Shown: positions 43,907-52,500 of the stretch, piece after piece
Layout of the letters: every line of letters begins with the position of its first letter
Numbering within the stretch: the stretch's first letter is position 1
NCBI GenBank assembly: GCA_021325515.1
Contig: JAJPHC010000010.1
Span: 1-64,000 of the forward strand
Length of the DNA: 64,000 bases
From: Acidobacteriota bacterium
Lineage (GTDB): Bacteria; Acidobacteriota; Thermoanaerobaculia; Gp7-AA8
Reading direction: 5' to 3'
Made by a program: the position numbers and the translations under genes
Notes under the pieces: model-generated
What the model saw: the letters and a program-made list of their open reading frames with translations, nothing else
Told to the model about the DNA's origin: nothing
The model's database searches: none

Positions 43907-45391
43907 GTGCGGATCCGGCGATGGAGTGTCGTTGTACCTCTCGCAATGACGGCGCTTCTCGTCGTCGCTCTGCTCGCGATCGCTGCGGAATCCGGCGTGC
44001 CCCTCGATCGAGTCATCTGCCACGATTGCTTCTGGCAGTTCCAGACTCCTGCTCTGAAGAAAGAGATCGTCGAGAGCTATCGAACGATGAAGTGCCGCGA
44101 CGATCTCTGCCGCGGCGAAGTCTCCTTCCTCCTCGGCAATGTGACCGGCGACGCGAACGCGCTTCGCAATGCAGTGACTGCGTACGCGACCGCTTCGGCG
44201 GCCGAGAGGGATCCGCGGCGCGCCCTGCTGCTCGAAATGATCCTCGGCACCGCCGGCGCGCGCGCCGGCATCGATGAGAAGACGCATCTCGCGAAGGCCG
44301 CGCAGCTCGCCGCGCAGCAGGGGAGGCCTGCGGCTTCGTCGCTGCTGCGCGACATGGCGGCGAACACGCCTCCGCGTTTCGGCGACGCTCCGATTCGCGC
44401 GAAGCTCGTCGTTCCTGCCGGTGCGAAGTACTTCATTCTCGGCGCGAGCGCGGTCCGTCTGCCGCAGGGCGCGCGAGTCGCCGTGCAACTCGAGCGGACC
44501 TACCGCGACTGGCTCTCGCATCAATTCGATTTCGATTTTCGCGACGCGTCGCTCGGCGTCGATCACGTGCTCGATTATCACGAAGGCGCAAGGCTGAGAG
44601 ACATCATCACGCTGGCGCACGCGAAGCCGATTCCCATCGTCGGCACGATCGTCGCGAAAAAAGGTGAGAAGTGGTTCGGCCCCGATGAAACGGGCGTGTT
44701 CCGCTATCAGATTCTCGACGACAAGATCGAGTATCCGACGACGAAGCGCCGCGGCGACTACGCGCTGATCACCGACACGCATGGCATCTCCGCGCTCGTC
44801 GAACAGTCGGTCGCCGCGAAGCCCGATCTCGTGATCGGCTGCGGCGACAATCCCGGAAAAATGCAGGCCGCGTTTCACCTCGCGGAGAAGGGGATCAACG
44901 TCTATTTCCCCTGCGATCGCCAGGTCGCGATGCTTCTCGGCTACGACGCGCCCGGCGTGCTGCTCGGCAGTGCACCGGTTCATGTCGAGAAGGGCACCGT
45001 CGTGATTGGCGATCAGCCCGTGCGATTCCGGATCGGCGAGAAGATCGTCGTGACCGACATCAAGGCCGATTCCGTCGCGCGCTACTACGATTCGGGCGCG
45101 CGCTACTTCCGCGCATTGAGCGAGTTCGTGCCGCTGCAGATCTTTCCCGTCTACGTGGGCGTGAAAGAGGATGCGAAAGCAGTCGCCGAGGCGAAGCGCG
45201 TCGGCGCTGACGTCCTCGGCATTCGCGTCCGCTATCAGGAAGACTACGTGCCGGTGCGCGCATGGCTCGCCGAATCACCGAATCACCGCGTCGTGCTCTT
45301 CCACTCCGCTCCCTACGCGCCCGGCAACCGGCTCTTCACCGAGTTCCCATCGCAGGTGACGTTCGGAGATCCGCACCCGCGATTCGAATAG
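43907..45391 (+). CDS. Membrane-anchored or secreted protein, unknown function (494 aa)
   Basis: The N-terminal hydrophobic segment (VVVPLAMTALLVVALLAIAAESG) is a signal peptide or anchor. Cys residues follow early (VICHDCFWQFQTP, MKCRDDLCRGE). Residues ~60-165 are helical, with TPR-like or Ala-rich segments. The C-terminal part (~170-494) has a Rossmann-like flavour: YALITDTHGISALVEQSVAAKPDLVIGCGDNPGKMQAAFHLAEKGINVYFPCDRQVAMLLGYDAPG. No family is recognised. The start codon is GTG, with AGAGG 15 nt upstream; ATG at 43946 is an alternative. It is divergent from the GGDEF-EAL gene across a CRP-like site. Confidence 0.65.
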   Translation: MRIRRWSVVVPLAMTALLVVALLAIAAESGVPLDRVICHDCFWQFQTPALKKEIVESYRTMKCRDDLCRGEVSFLLGNVTGDANALRNAVTAYATASAAERDPRRALLLEMILGTAGARAGIDEKTHLAKAAQLAAQQGRPAASSLLRDMAANTPPRFGDAPIRAKLVVPAGAKYFILGASAVRLPQGARVAVQLERTYRDWLSHQFDFDFRDASLGVDHVLDYHEGARLRDIITLAHAKPIPIVGTIVAKKGEKWFGPDETGVFRYQILDDKIEYPTTKRRGDYALITDTHGISALVEQSVAAKPDLVIGCGDNPGKMQAAFHLAEKGINVYFPCDRQVAMLLGYDAPGVLLGSAPVHVEKGTVVIGDQPVRFRIGEKIVVTDIKADSVARYYDSGARYFRALSEFVPLQIFPVYVGVKEDAKAVAEAKRVGADVLGIRVRYQEDYVPVRAWLAESPNHRVVLFHSAPYAPGNRLFTEFPSQVTFGDPHPRFE

Positions 45392-45638
45392 CGCCTTCGG
45401 CGCTGGCGCTGGGCGCCTCTGGCGCTGGCGCGAGGCGCTGGGCGCGAGGCGCATGGCGCAGGGTGCGAGGAACATATTACGCAAGGTGCGAGGAACATAT
45501 TACGAAGCGCAATTCGCGCGAGACGCAAGGCTCAAGGAAACTCCGCCCAACGTCCACCAGCGCCCAGCGCCTAGCGCCTAGCGCCGTAGGCGCCCCTGCG
45601 CCCCGCGCCTAGCGCCCCGCGCCGGCGCCGTAGGCGCC
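45392..45638. repeat. GGCGCC-rich low-complexity intergenic region with a direct repeat
   Basis: The 247-bp gap is built from degenerate GGCGC(T/C)-type words on the left and GCGCCTAG/GCGCCCAG words on the right, so the two ends are roughly complementary and can fold into a long imperfect stem. In the middle the 20-mer GGTGCGAGGAACATATTACG occurs at 45462-45481 and 45485-45504 (period 23), unusually AT-rich here. No coding potential is seen. It separates two convergent genes. Confidence 0.8.
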
Positions 45639-46838
45639 CTAGTAATCGAATCCCAGTTCGTGGATCACGCGCGACACCGGCTCGACGGCCGCCTTCTTCT
45701 GATAGAGCGTGTCGATGATCTGCGAGAACTGCGGCTCGGGGTATTGCGTGTCGTACTGAGCCTTGACGTTCGCCGGCTCGATGCGATGGAAGACGAGGAT
45801 CAGCCAGTCGCGATTGCGGAGCGCTTCGTCGATCTTCGCTGCGACATCGGCGACCGAGGTCGTGTTGAGGACGAGAAAGACCCGCAGCCGCCACGGATCT
45901 CCGACCGGCAGCGTTTCCATCGGGCCATCGATCAGCCGCGCCGAGCGATAGAGATAGCGAACCTGCGTCCGCACTTCCTCCGCGTCGAACCCTCCAAACG
46001 GAAACGCGACATGCTCGGCTCCCCTCCGGAAGCCATGGTTCAGCAGCCAGATCTTCGATTCGCGGAGCTGCTTGATGATCTGCGCCTGAGGCAGCGACGA
46101 CACGTCTTCGTGGTCGACCATGTGCGAAGCGATGTCCCAGCCGTGGACGTCCTGCAGCTTCAGGAGTTGCGGCAGCGACATGTGCTTGTCGGTGCCCACG
46201 AGGCCCGTCGTGATGTACGCGGTGCCGGCGTAGTGATAGCGATCCATGATCGGCCGCGCGGCGTGATAGACCGAGACCCAGCCGTCGTCGAACGTGATGC
46301 TGACGATGCCGTGATCGATCGTCTTCGGCATCGCCGCCACTCGCCCGATCCAGACCGTCGCAGGATGTCCGGTGTCGCGGATCGTGATCTGCACCTCGGA
46401 CACGGGCGTCGATCCCTGCGGTGTGAACGTCACTGCGCTCCAGTCGTTGCGGCGGATCATGCGCAGCGCAATCCTGTTGCCCTGGAAATAGTGGCGCTCC
46501 CAGTCGTTGCCGCGCTTCAGATCCACGGTCAGCTCTCCGACCGCCTCGAGGTCCGTGATGCGCAGCCACGTGGTGACGACATGATGATCGAGCGTCAACG
46601 GCGCGGGGAGGACGCGCCGCAGCGTGACCGTCTCCTTCTTTCCGCGCGTCGATACCTTGTAGGCGCAGTAGCCGAATGCGGCGTTGGGCTCGTCGCGCAG
46701 CAGATCGGCGTTCTTCAGTTCGATCTTCTCGGCTGCGTCACAGCTCAGAAGGACTCGCGGCACTTCATCGGCGTGCAACGGCAGCGCGAGCGCGGCGGCG
46801 ACGAGCAGTGTCGCGCGAAGAGTGCAGTTCTTGATCAT
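45639..46838 (-). CDS. Secreted polysaccharide deacetylase family protein
   Basis: The 399-residue protein has a signal peptide (MIKNCTLRATLLVAAALALPLHA). Residues ~25-165 read as a beta-rich carbohydrate-binding-like region (VTTWLRITDLEAVGELTVDLKRG). The NodB domain (~175-395) starts HGIVSITFDDGWVSVYHAARPIMDRY with the catalytic TFDDG, then SHMVDHEDVSSL with the two metal His, and ILVFHRIEP. It should remove N- or O-acetyl groups from a polysaccharide at the cell surface. Its start overlaps the upstream DUF5009 gene by 4 bp (ATGA), so the two are coupled. Confidence 0.87.
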   Translation of the reverse strand: MIKNCTLRATLLVAAALALPLHADEVPRVLLSCDAAEKIELKNADLLRDEPNAAFGYCAYKVSTRGKKETVTLRRVLPAPLTLDHHVVTTWLRITDLEAVGELTVDLKRGNDWERHYFQGNRIALRMIRRNDWSAVTFTPQGSTPVSEVQITIRDTGHPATVWIGRVAAMPKTIDHGIVSITFDDGWVSVYHAARPIMDRYHYAGTAYITTGLVGTDKHMSLPQLLKLQDVHGWDIASHMVDHEDVSSLPQAQIIKQLRESKIWLLNHGFRRGAEHVAFPFGGFDAEEVRTQVRYLYRSARLIDGPMETLPVGDPWRLRVFLVLNTTSVADVAAKIDEALRNRDWLILVFHRIEPANVKAQYDTQYPEPQFSQIIDTLYQKKAAVEPVSRVIHELGFDY

Positions 46839-48307
46839 GTCCTCCAGAAAATCTTTCTACGGCTGAAGAAGCCGGTGAACGCGGCAACCACGCACATCAT
46901 CAGCGCGCCGCGGATGATTGCGGCCGCAGGCGTCTTGACGCCGTGCACGTACAGATTCGCGGTGCTGAGAATCGGAATGACGAACATCGGAAGGAGCATG
47001 TAGCCCATCATCGAGTTCTGTCCCACCTCGACGAATGGCTTGATGATCCTGCGTCCGGTGTGAAGGATGTCGAACACGATCGCGAATGCGGCGAGGAGGC
47101 ACATCGCGTTTCCTGCCATCGTCAGGTAGTAGCTCATCGTCCCGGGGATCTTCTTGATGCCGCCGCCGAGCGGCTCGATCAGCAGTCCGATGAAGACCCA
47201 GAACGCCGCGTACTGCAGCATGCCGGAGACGAATCGCTCTGTCGCCGTGAACGGATTGCGCACGAGCAGCGCGCCGATGATGCAGAGGCCCGCGAACGCG
47301 AGCGTGGTCCCGAGGATCCAGCGGTTGTAGAGGCCGGCGACGAGCAGTGGCTCGACACAGATGGCGAGGAGAGCAAGAGCCACGAGCCGCATCCGCGACC
47401 ACTGCGGCGTCTCGTCTTTCGGCGACTTCATCCACTGCACGAGCAGATCACCGGCAAGCAGGCCGGGGATGACGACGAGCAGCGTGTCGACGAACATCCA
47501 CTCGAAGAGCCAGGGGAGAGGCGACTTGCTCCACATCACGTGCGCCCATCCTTCCTCGCGCGACGCGACATGCACGGCGATGACGATCGCCAGCAGAGCC
47601 AGCCGGCCGAGGGGCTTCGTGCGTGTGGCGGTCCAGATCAGAATTCCGGAGACCGCGCCGAACATGATGATCGCGATGACATCGTCGCGGCGCGCGATCG
47701 AGAACATCTGACCGAAGAGCTTCGGTGAGATCGCGAAGAGAGTCAGCACCCCGATCCATCCTGCGATCGGCAGCCCGAGCCGCACCGCTTTCGGCCACTC
47801 GCTCCGCGGACGGGTGAAGACGAGAAAACAGAGGAGGTAGCCGCAGATGGCCGTGATGTTTCCGCGCGCCGTGTAGTCATTCGTCCAGAACGGATTCGAA
47901 TGGCCGATGATCAGCGCGAAGAGGTAGAGAAAGAATCCGCGGCGCAGACCGGTGAGGATGACGCCTTTCCATGTCATGCCGCGATCCATGCGCGCGGTCA
48001 TCGTGACGGGAATCGCTGCGGCCATCGTGAAGAGAAACGATGCGAACGTGACGTCGCGCCAGGCGATGCCTGCAATCGCGTGGTATTCGCCGCCGCCGGA
48101 CGAGGGATATTGGCGGTGGTACATCCAGTCGGGGAACACGCCGAGCGGAATCGTGAAGCCGAGGTTCATCAGCAGGATGAAGAGGCCGCGCAGGGCGTCG
48201 AGGGAGAGCGCCCGGTCGATGCGTGGGGCGGATCGCTCCGGTCGCGCGACGCTCTCGGCCGGCGATGCAGGCAACTTCGCCGGTGCCACTGCACTGTACT
48301 CGGCCAC
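46835..48307 (-). CDS. DUF5009 / NagX-like polytopic acyltransferase family protein
   Basis: The 490-residue membrane protein starts with GTG at 48307, with AGGAGG 7 nt upstream. After a Pro/Arg-rich N-terminus it reads DRALSLDALRGLFILLMNLGFTIPLGVFPDW, then about 11 hydrophobic segments. DALRG and HRQYPSSGGGEYHAI are typical of DUF5009/heparan-alpha-glucosaminide N-acetyltransferase-like proteins. It may move acetyl groups across the membrane onto sugars. The downstream gene encodes a deacetylase, so the pair may remodel acetylation of an exported polysaccharide. A CRP-like site lies upstream. Confidence 0.82.
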   Translation of the reverse strand: MAEYSAVAPAKLPASPAESVARPERSAPRIDRALSLDALRGLFILLMNLGFTIPLGVFPDWMYHRQYPSSGGGEYHAIAGIAWRDVTFASFLFTMAAAIPVTMTARMDRGMTWKGVILTGLRRGFFLYLFALIIGHSNPFWTNDYTARGNITAICGYLLCFLVFTRPRSEWPKAVRLGLPIAGWIGVLTLFAISPKLFGQMFSIARRDDVIAIIMFGAVSGILIWTATRTKPLGRLALLAIVIAVHVASREEGWAHVMWSKSPLPWLFEWMFVDTLLVVIPGLLAGDLLVQWMKSPKDETPQWSRMRLVALALLAICVEPLLVAGLYNRWILGTTLAFAGLCIIGALLVRNPFTATERFVSGMLQYAAFWVFIGLLIEPLGGGIKKIPGTMSYYLTMAGNAMCLLAAFAIVFDILHTGRRIIKPFVEVGQNSMMGYMLLPMFVIPILSTANLYVHGVKTPAAAIIRGALMMCVVAAFTGFFSRRKIFWRT

Positions 48308-48352
48308 GCTTCGCCTCCTGCTTGTTGCAAGGACCGGCGACAAGTCTACAGG

Positions 48353-48370
48353 TTGTGATCTGCCTCACAA
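48353..48370. promoter_or_regulatory. Perfect CRP-like operator palindrome
   Basis: TTGTGATCTGCCTCACAA contains TGTGA-N6-TCACA, the full CRP consensus half-sites (10 of 10), extended to TTGTGA/TCACAA. It is 46 bp upstream of the DUF5009 start and 100 bp upstream of the DUF5666 start, in the divergent region. Confidence 0.65.
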
Positions 48371-48428
48371 AAAAAGAGAGGCGTCTAATGCCACAATCTC
48401 CCCACCAAACAGAGTTCGCTGTATTCGA

Positions 48429-48451
48429 AAAGGGGGCGTAACGCCCCCTTT
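48429..48451 (+). promoter_or_regulatory. Leader hairpin before the DUF5666 gene
   Basis: AAAGGGGGCG (48429-48438), loop TAA, CGCCCCCTTT (48442-48451), followed by CTGTTTCTGG. A perfect 10-bp stem 18 nt upstream of the ATG, with no co-directional gene above it, so it is part of the leader. It carries TTCGAAA before the stem, as does the rimP leader hairpin. Confidence 0.7.
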
Positions 48452-48469
48452 CTGTTTCTGGAGAAACCG

Positions 48470-49339
48470 ATGAAGATCGCGAAGATGGTTGTGGTGGCAA
48501 TTTCGTTGTTGATGTGCGCGTGCAACGGTCGCGAGAACACGCTTACCGGACCGTCGAACGGTGCCATGCTCGCTGTCGCCGGAGCGAGCAGCACGAGCAG
48601 TACGAGCAGCACTAGCAGTGGTCGTGGCCGTACTCGCAGCGCACCTTCTACGCCGGAGCTTCAGGCCGAGGGACAGGTGAAGTCGGTGAGTGCAACCTCT
48701 CTGACGATCACGGACTCACGCCGGGGAGATATGACCTTCGTGCTCACACCGTCGACGATCATCCGCAAAGGACAGCAGCCTGTCGCTGCGACGGCTCTCG
48801 TCGCCGGGGACCGTGTCCACGTCAAAGGGACGAAGGATGGCGACACTCTCACTGCGCGCCTCGTGATCGTGGAGGACACGGAAGGGGAGAACGAGCCCTC
48901 CGAGTTCGAAGGAATCGTCAAGGCGATCGCGGCGGATTCGCTGACGCTCACCACGCCGGGTGGAGAGATCGTGCTGACGCTGAACGTGAAGACGCAGTTC
49001 GTTCCCGCCGCGCCGGTCGCTGGCGACCGCGTGCATGTGCGCGCCGATCGTGTGAGCGGCTCGCTCGTTGCGCTGATCGTGGTGGTGCAGGGGCAGGAAG
49101 ACCACGGTCAGCAGCGAGTGGAGGTCAACGGAATCGTGAGCGCGATCAGCTCGAGCTCCATGACTGTGCGGACGTCGTCGAAAGGCGATGTCGCCCTGAA
49201 GATCGACGCAAAGACGGTCTTCCATCCTGCTGCACCGAAATCAGGCGACCGGGTGGAAGTCAAGGCAGTGATGAAAGATGGGTCGCTCCTCGCGGTGGAC
49301 GTCAAGGTCGAAGAGGAGAACAGCAGCGACCGGCACTGA
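48470..49339 (+). CDS. DUF5666-type repeat lipoprotein
   Basis: The 289-residue protein has a lipoprotein-type signal (MKIAKMVVVAISLLMCAC, lipobox LLMC), then a Ser/Thr-rich linker (AGASSTSSTSSTSSGRGR). Three similar ~65-residue beta modules follow: GQVKSVSATSLTITDSRRGDMTFVLTP, GIVKAIAADSLTLTTPGGEIVLTLNVKTQF and GIVSAISSSSMTVRTSSKGDVALKIDAKTVFHP, each ending GDRVHVK/VEVKA. This is the DUF5666 OB-like pattern. It should be anchored to a membrane. GGAGAAACCG upstream is a good ribosome site. It is followed by a strong terminator. Function is unknown. Confidence 0.82.
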   Translation: MKIAKMVVVAISLLMCACNGRENTLTGPSNGAMLAVAGASSTSSTSSTSSGRGRTRSAPSTPELQAEGQVKSVSATSLTITDSRRGDMTFVLTPSTIIRKGQQPVAATALVAGDRVHVKGTKDGDTLTARLVIVEDTEGENEPSEFEGIVKAIAADSLTLTTPGGEIVLTLNVKTQFVPAAPVAGDRVHVRADRVSGSLVALIVVVQGQEDHGQQRVEVNGIVSAISSSSMTVRTSSKGDVALKIDAKTVFHPAAPKSGDRVEVKAVMKDGSLLAVDVKVEEENSSDRH

Positions 49340-49403
49340 CAAGCGTATTTGACGCTGTGGCGCTGCTCTTTTTTCGGACGGCGCAGGGTGGACGGGTGTT
49401 TCG

Positions 49404-49430
49404 AACGGCGGCGCGAGCCGCCGTTTTTTT
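49404..49430 (+). terminator. Intrinsic terminator after the DUF5666 gene
   Basis: AACGGCGGC (49404-49412), loop GCGA, GCCGCCGTT (49417-49425), then T to 49430. A 9-bp stem, 65 nt after the stop and 90 nt before the giant gene. Confidence 0.92.
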
Positions 49431-49520
49431 GTTTCGCTGGTAATATCTCTCCCTTCGTCGTGTCGGATTGGGCGTGGTCCGCTGGTCCCTGGTCTGTAAA
49501 AACTTGGAGCGAGGTCAAAC

Positions 49521-52500
49521 ATGCGTCGTGTGAGCAGCACCGTTTTCCAAATTCTAGCGGTACTGGTTGCTCTGATTCCGTTGACCGCTCGAGCGGCAAC
49601 GACTGAGTTCCGGGTGCTGCTCGACACCGACAACAACGCATCGACCGGATGTTCGTACGCGACGCCGGCCGGGACGTTCGCCGGTGCAGAGCAAGTGCTC
49701 ATCACGACCGTCGACGTTCAGCCGACGAGCGCGCAAGTCACCTCGCTCACCCGTCAGGTCTGCAGCAGCGGGACGTTCGGTGCGCCGATTCCTGTCGCTT
49801 CCACAGGCTGGCCGGTCGGTTTTTCAGGGGATAGTGGCAACGCCGTCGTCGAGACGGTGATGCCGACCGCGCTGCTCGGCGGTACGGCTCCTCAGATTCG
49901 CGTCGGCTTCGTGGCGACCGCCGGAAGCTCCGTGGATACGATTCTCACGACGCCCTCGTCGGCTCCCCTGATGTGGCCGCCGTCGCTCGACCCGCTTCGC
50001 CGGCGCGCGATGGGGCCGGGAGGGCAGCCGCAGGTGATCACGCTGGACGGACAGACCGGCGACTGGGGCTCGATCCCGCCGTTCGTTGCGGGCGGATCGG
50101 GCGGTCCGAGCACGCCTCGGTTCCAGAAGGTCTACCTCTTCCAGGACACGACCAGTCTCTGGTTCCGCTTCGATGCGAAGCTCGGCGGAAGCGCGCCGAC
50201 GGCAAATGACGACACCTACACGGTGCGGCAAGGCAAGACGCTCAACGTGATCGCGCCGGGCGTCCTCGGCAACGACACAGACCCGAACGGAGCCCCACTC
50301 AGCGCTGCAGCAACGAACAACCCGCAGCACGGCACGCTGATCCTCGATCCGACGGGCGCGTTCACCTATTCGAACGACGGCTCGAACGCGCCGGTTGATT
50401 CATTCAAGTACAAGGCCTCGAACGGGAGCGCGACGTCGAACGAAGCGACGGCGACGATCAACATCACGCCCGACAAGAAGCCGATCGGCATCGCCGACTC
50501 GTACAACGTGGCGCACGGCGGGACGCTGACGGTGCCGCCTCCGGGCGTCCTGAGCAATGACAGCGATCCTGACGGCGATCATCTGTCGGCGGCGCTCCAG
50601 TCCGGCCCGCAGCACGGCACGCTGAGCCTGTTGCCGAACGGCGGCTTCACCTACACGCACGACGGCTCGAACACGATCGCGGATAGCTTCACCTATCGCG
50701 CGTTCGATGGTGTGCTCTATTCGGCGACCGTGACGGTGTCGCTGACGATCGGCCCGCTGGCGCCGTCGTTCACCAGCGCGAACAGCACGCGGATGACGGC
50801 CGGCACCTCGACGCCGTTCACGATCACGACGACGGGCTTCCCGTATCCCGCGATCACCGAGAGCGGCGCACTGCCGAGCGGCATCACCTTCACCGACAAC
50901 GGCAACGGGACGGCGACTCTCGGTGGCACGCCGGCGCCCGGCTCGGGCGGCGTCTATACGCTCAACCTCACGGCGACGAACAGCGGCGGAACCGCCAATC
51001 AGACCTTCACGCTGACTGTGTGCAACGTGATCGTGGTGACCCCGCCGGCGACGAACACCGCGACCGCGGGTGCAGCATTCAGTCAGACCTTCACACAGAC
51101 GGGTGCAGTCGGCGGCGCAACGTTCACGACGGCGAGCCCGCTCCCCAACGGACTAACGCTCAGCAGCAGCGGCACGCTCAGCGGCACACCGACGGTGACG
51201 GGAACCTTCCCGATGACCGTCACGGTGACGGATGCGAACGGCTGCACGGGCTCGGCGAACTACACGCTGACGATCGGCTGCCAGACGATCACCGTCACGA
51301 ACCCGGCAACGAACACGGCGACGGCGGGTGCAGCGTTCAGTCAGACCTTCACGCAGTCCAACGCGATCGGCACCGCGACGTTCTCCACCACGAGCGCGCT
51401 GCCCGCGGGCCTCACGCTCGCAAGCAACGGAACCTTGAGCGGGACGCCGACGGTGGTCGGCTCGTTCCCGATCGTGGTGAAGGTGACCGACAGCAACGGC
51501 TGCACCGGTACCGGCGCGACCTACACGCTGACGATCAGTTGCCAGACGATCAATGTGACGAACCCTGCGACGACGACGGGAACGGCGGGTGCAGCATTCA
51601 GCCAGACGTTCACGCAGGCGAATGCGATCGGCACGGCGACGTTCTCGATCAATAGCGGTTCGCTACCGGCAGGCCTCACGCTGTCGGCGGCGGGAGTGCT
51701 CAGCGGCACCCCGACGGTGACGGGCTCGTTCCCGATCACGGTGAAAGTGACGGACAGCAACGGCTGCACCGGCACGAGCGCGACGTACAACCTCGTGATC
51801 AACTGCCAGACGATCACGGTCACGAACCCGGCGACGAACACGGGAACGGTGAGCGCACCGTTCAGCCAGACGTTCACGCAGAGCGGGGCAATCGGCGGCT
51901 CGACCTTCTCGACGGCGAGCACGCTTCCGACGGGGCTAACGCTCAGCAGCAGCGGCACGCTCTCTGGCACGCCGACGCAGCCCGGCTCGTTCCCGATCGT
52001 AGTCACGGTGACGGACGGCAACGGCTGCACCGGCACGAGCGCGACGTACACGCTGACGATCGCCTGCCAGACGATCACGGTCACGAACCCGACCTCGAAC
52101 AGCGATCCGGCGGGAACACCGCTGACGGCGGCGAACTTCACCTTCACGCAGAGTGGCGCCGTAGGCGGCGCGACGTTCACGACGGCCAGCACGCTGCCGA
52201 CCGGCGTCACGCTGACGACCGCCGGCGTCCTCAGTGGTACCCCAACGCAGGGCGGCACCTTCCCGATCACGGTAACGGTGACCGATGGCAACGGCTGCAC
52301 GGGGACGAGCAGTGGCTACACGCTGACGATCGTCTGCCCGACGATCAACGTGACCAACCCCGGCGTCAACAGCGGCACCTCAGGCGTCGCGTTCAGCCAG
52401 ACCTTCACGCAGAGCGGCGGACAGGGAACGATCACCTGGAGTGAGACGGGCGCGCTGCCGAGCGGCATCACGCTCAACTCTTCGACCGGTGTCCTCTCCG

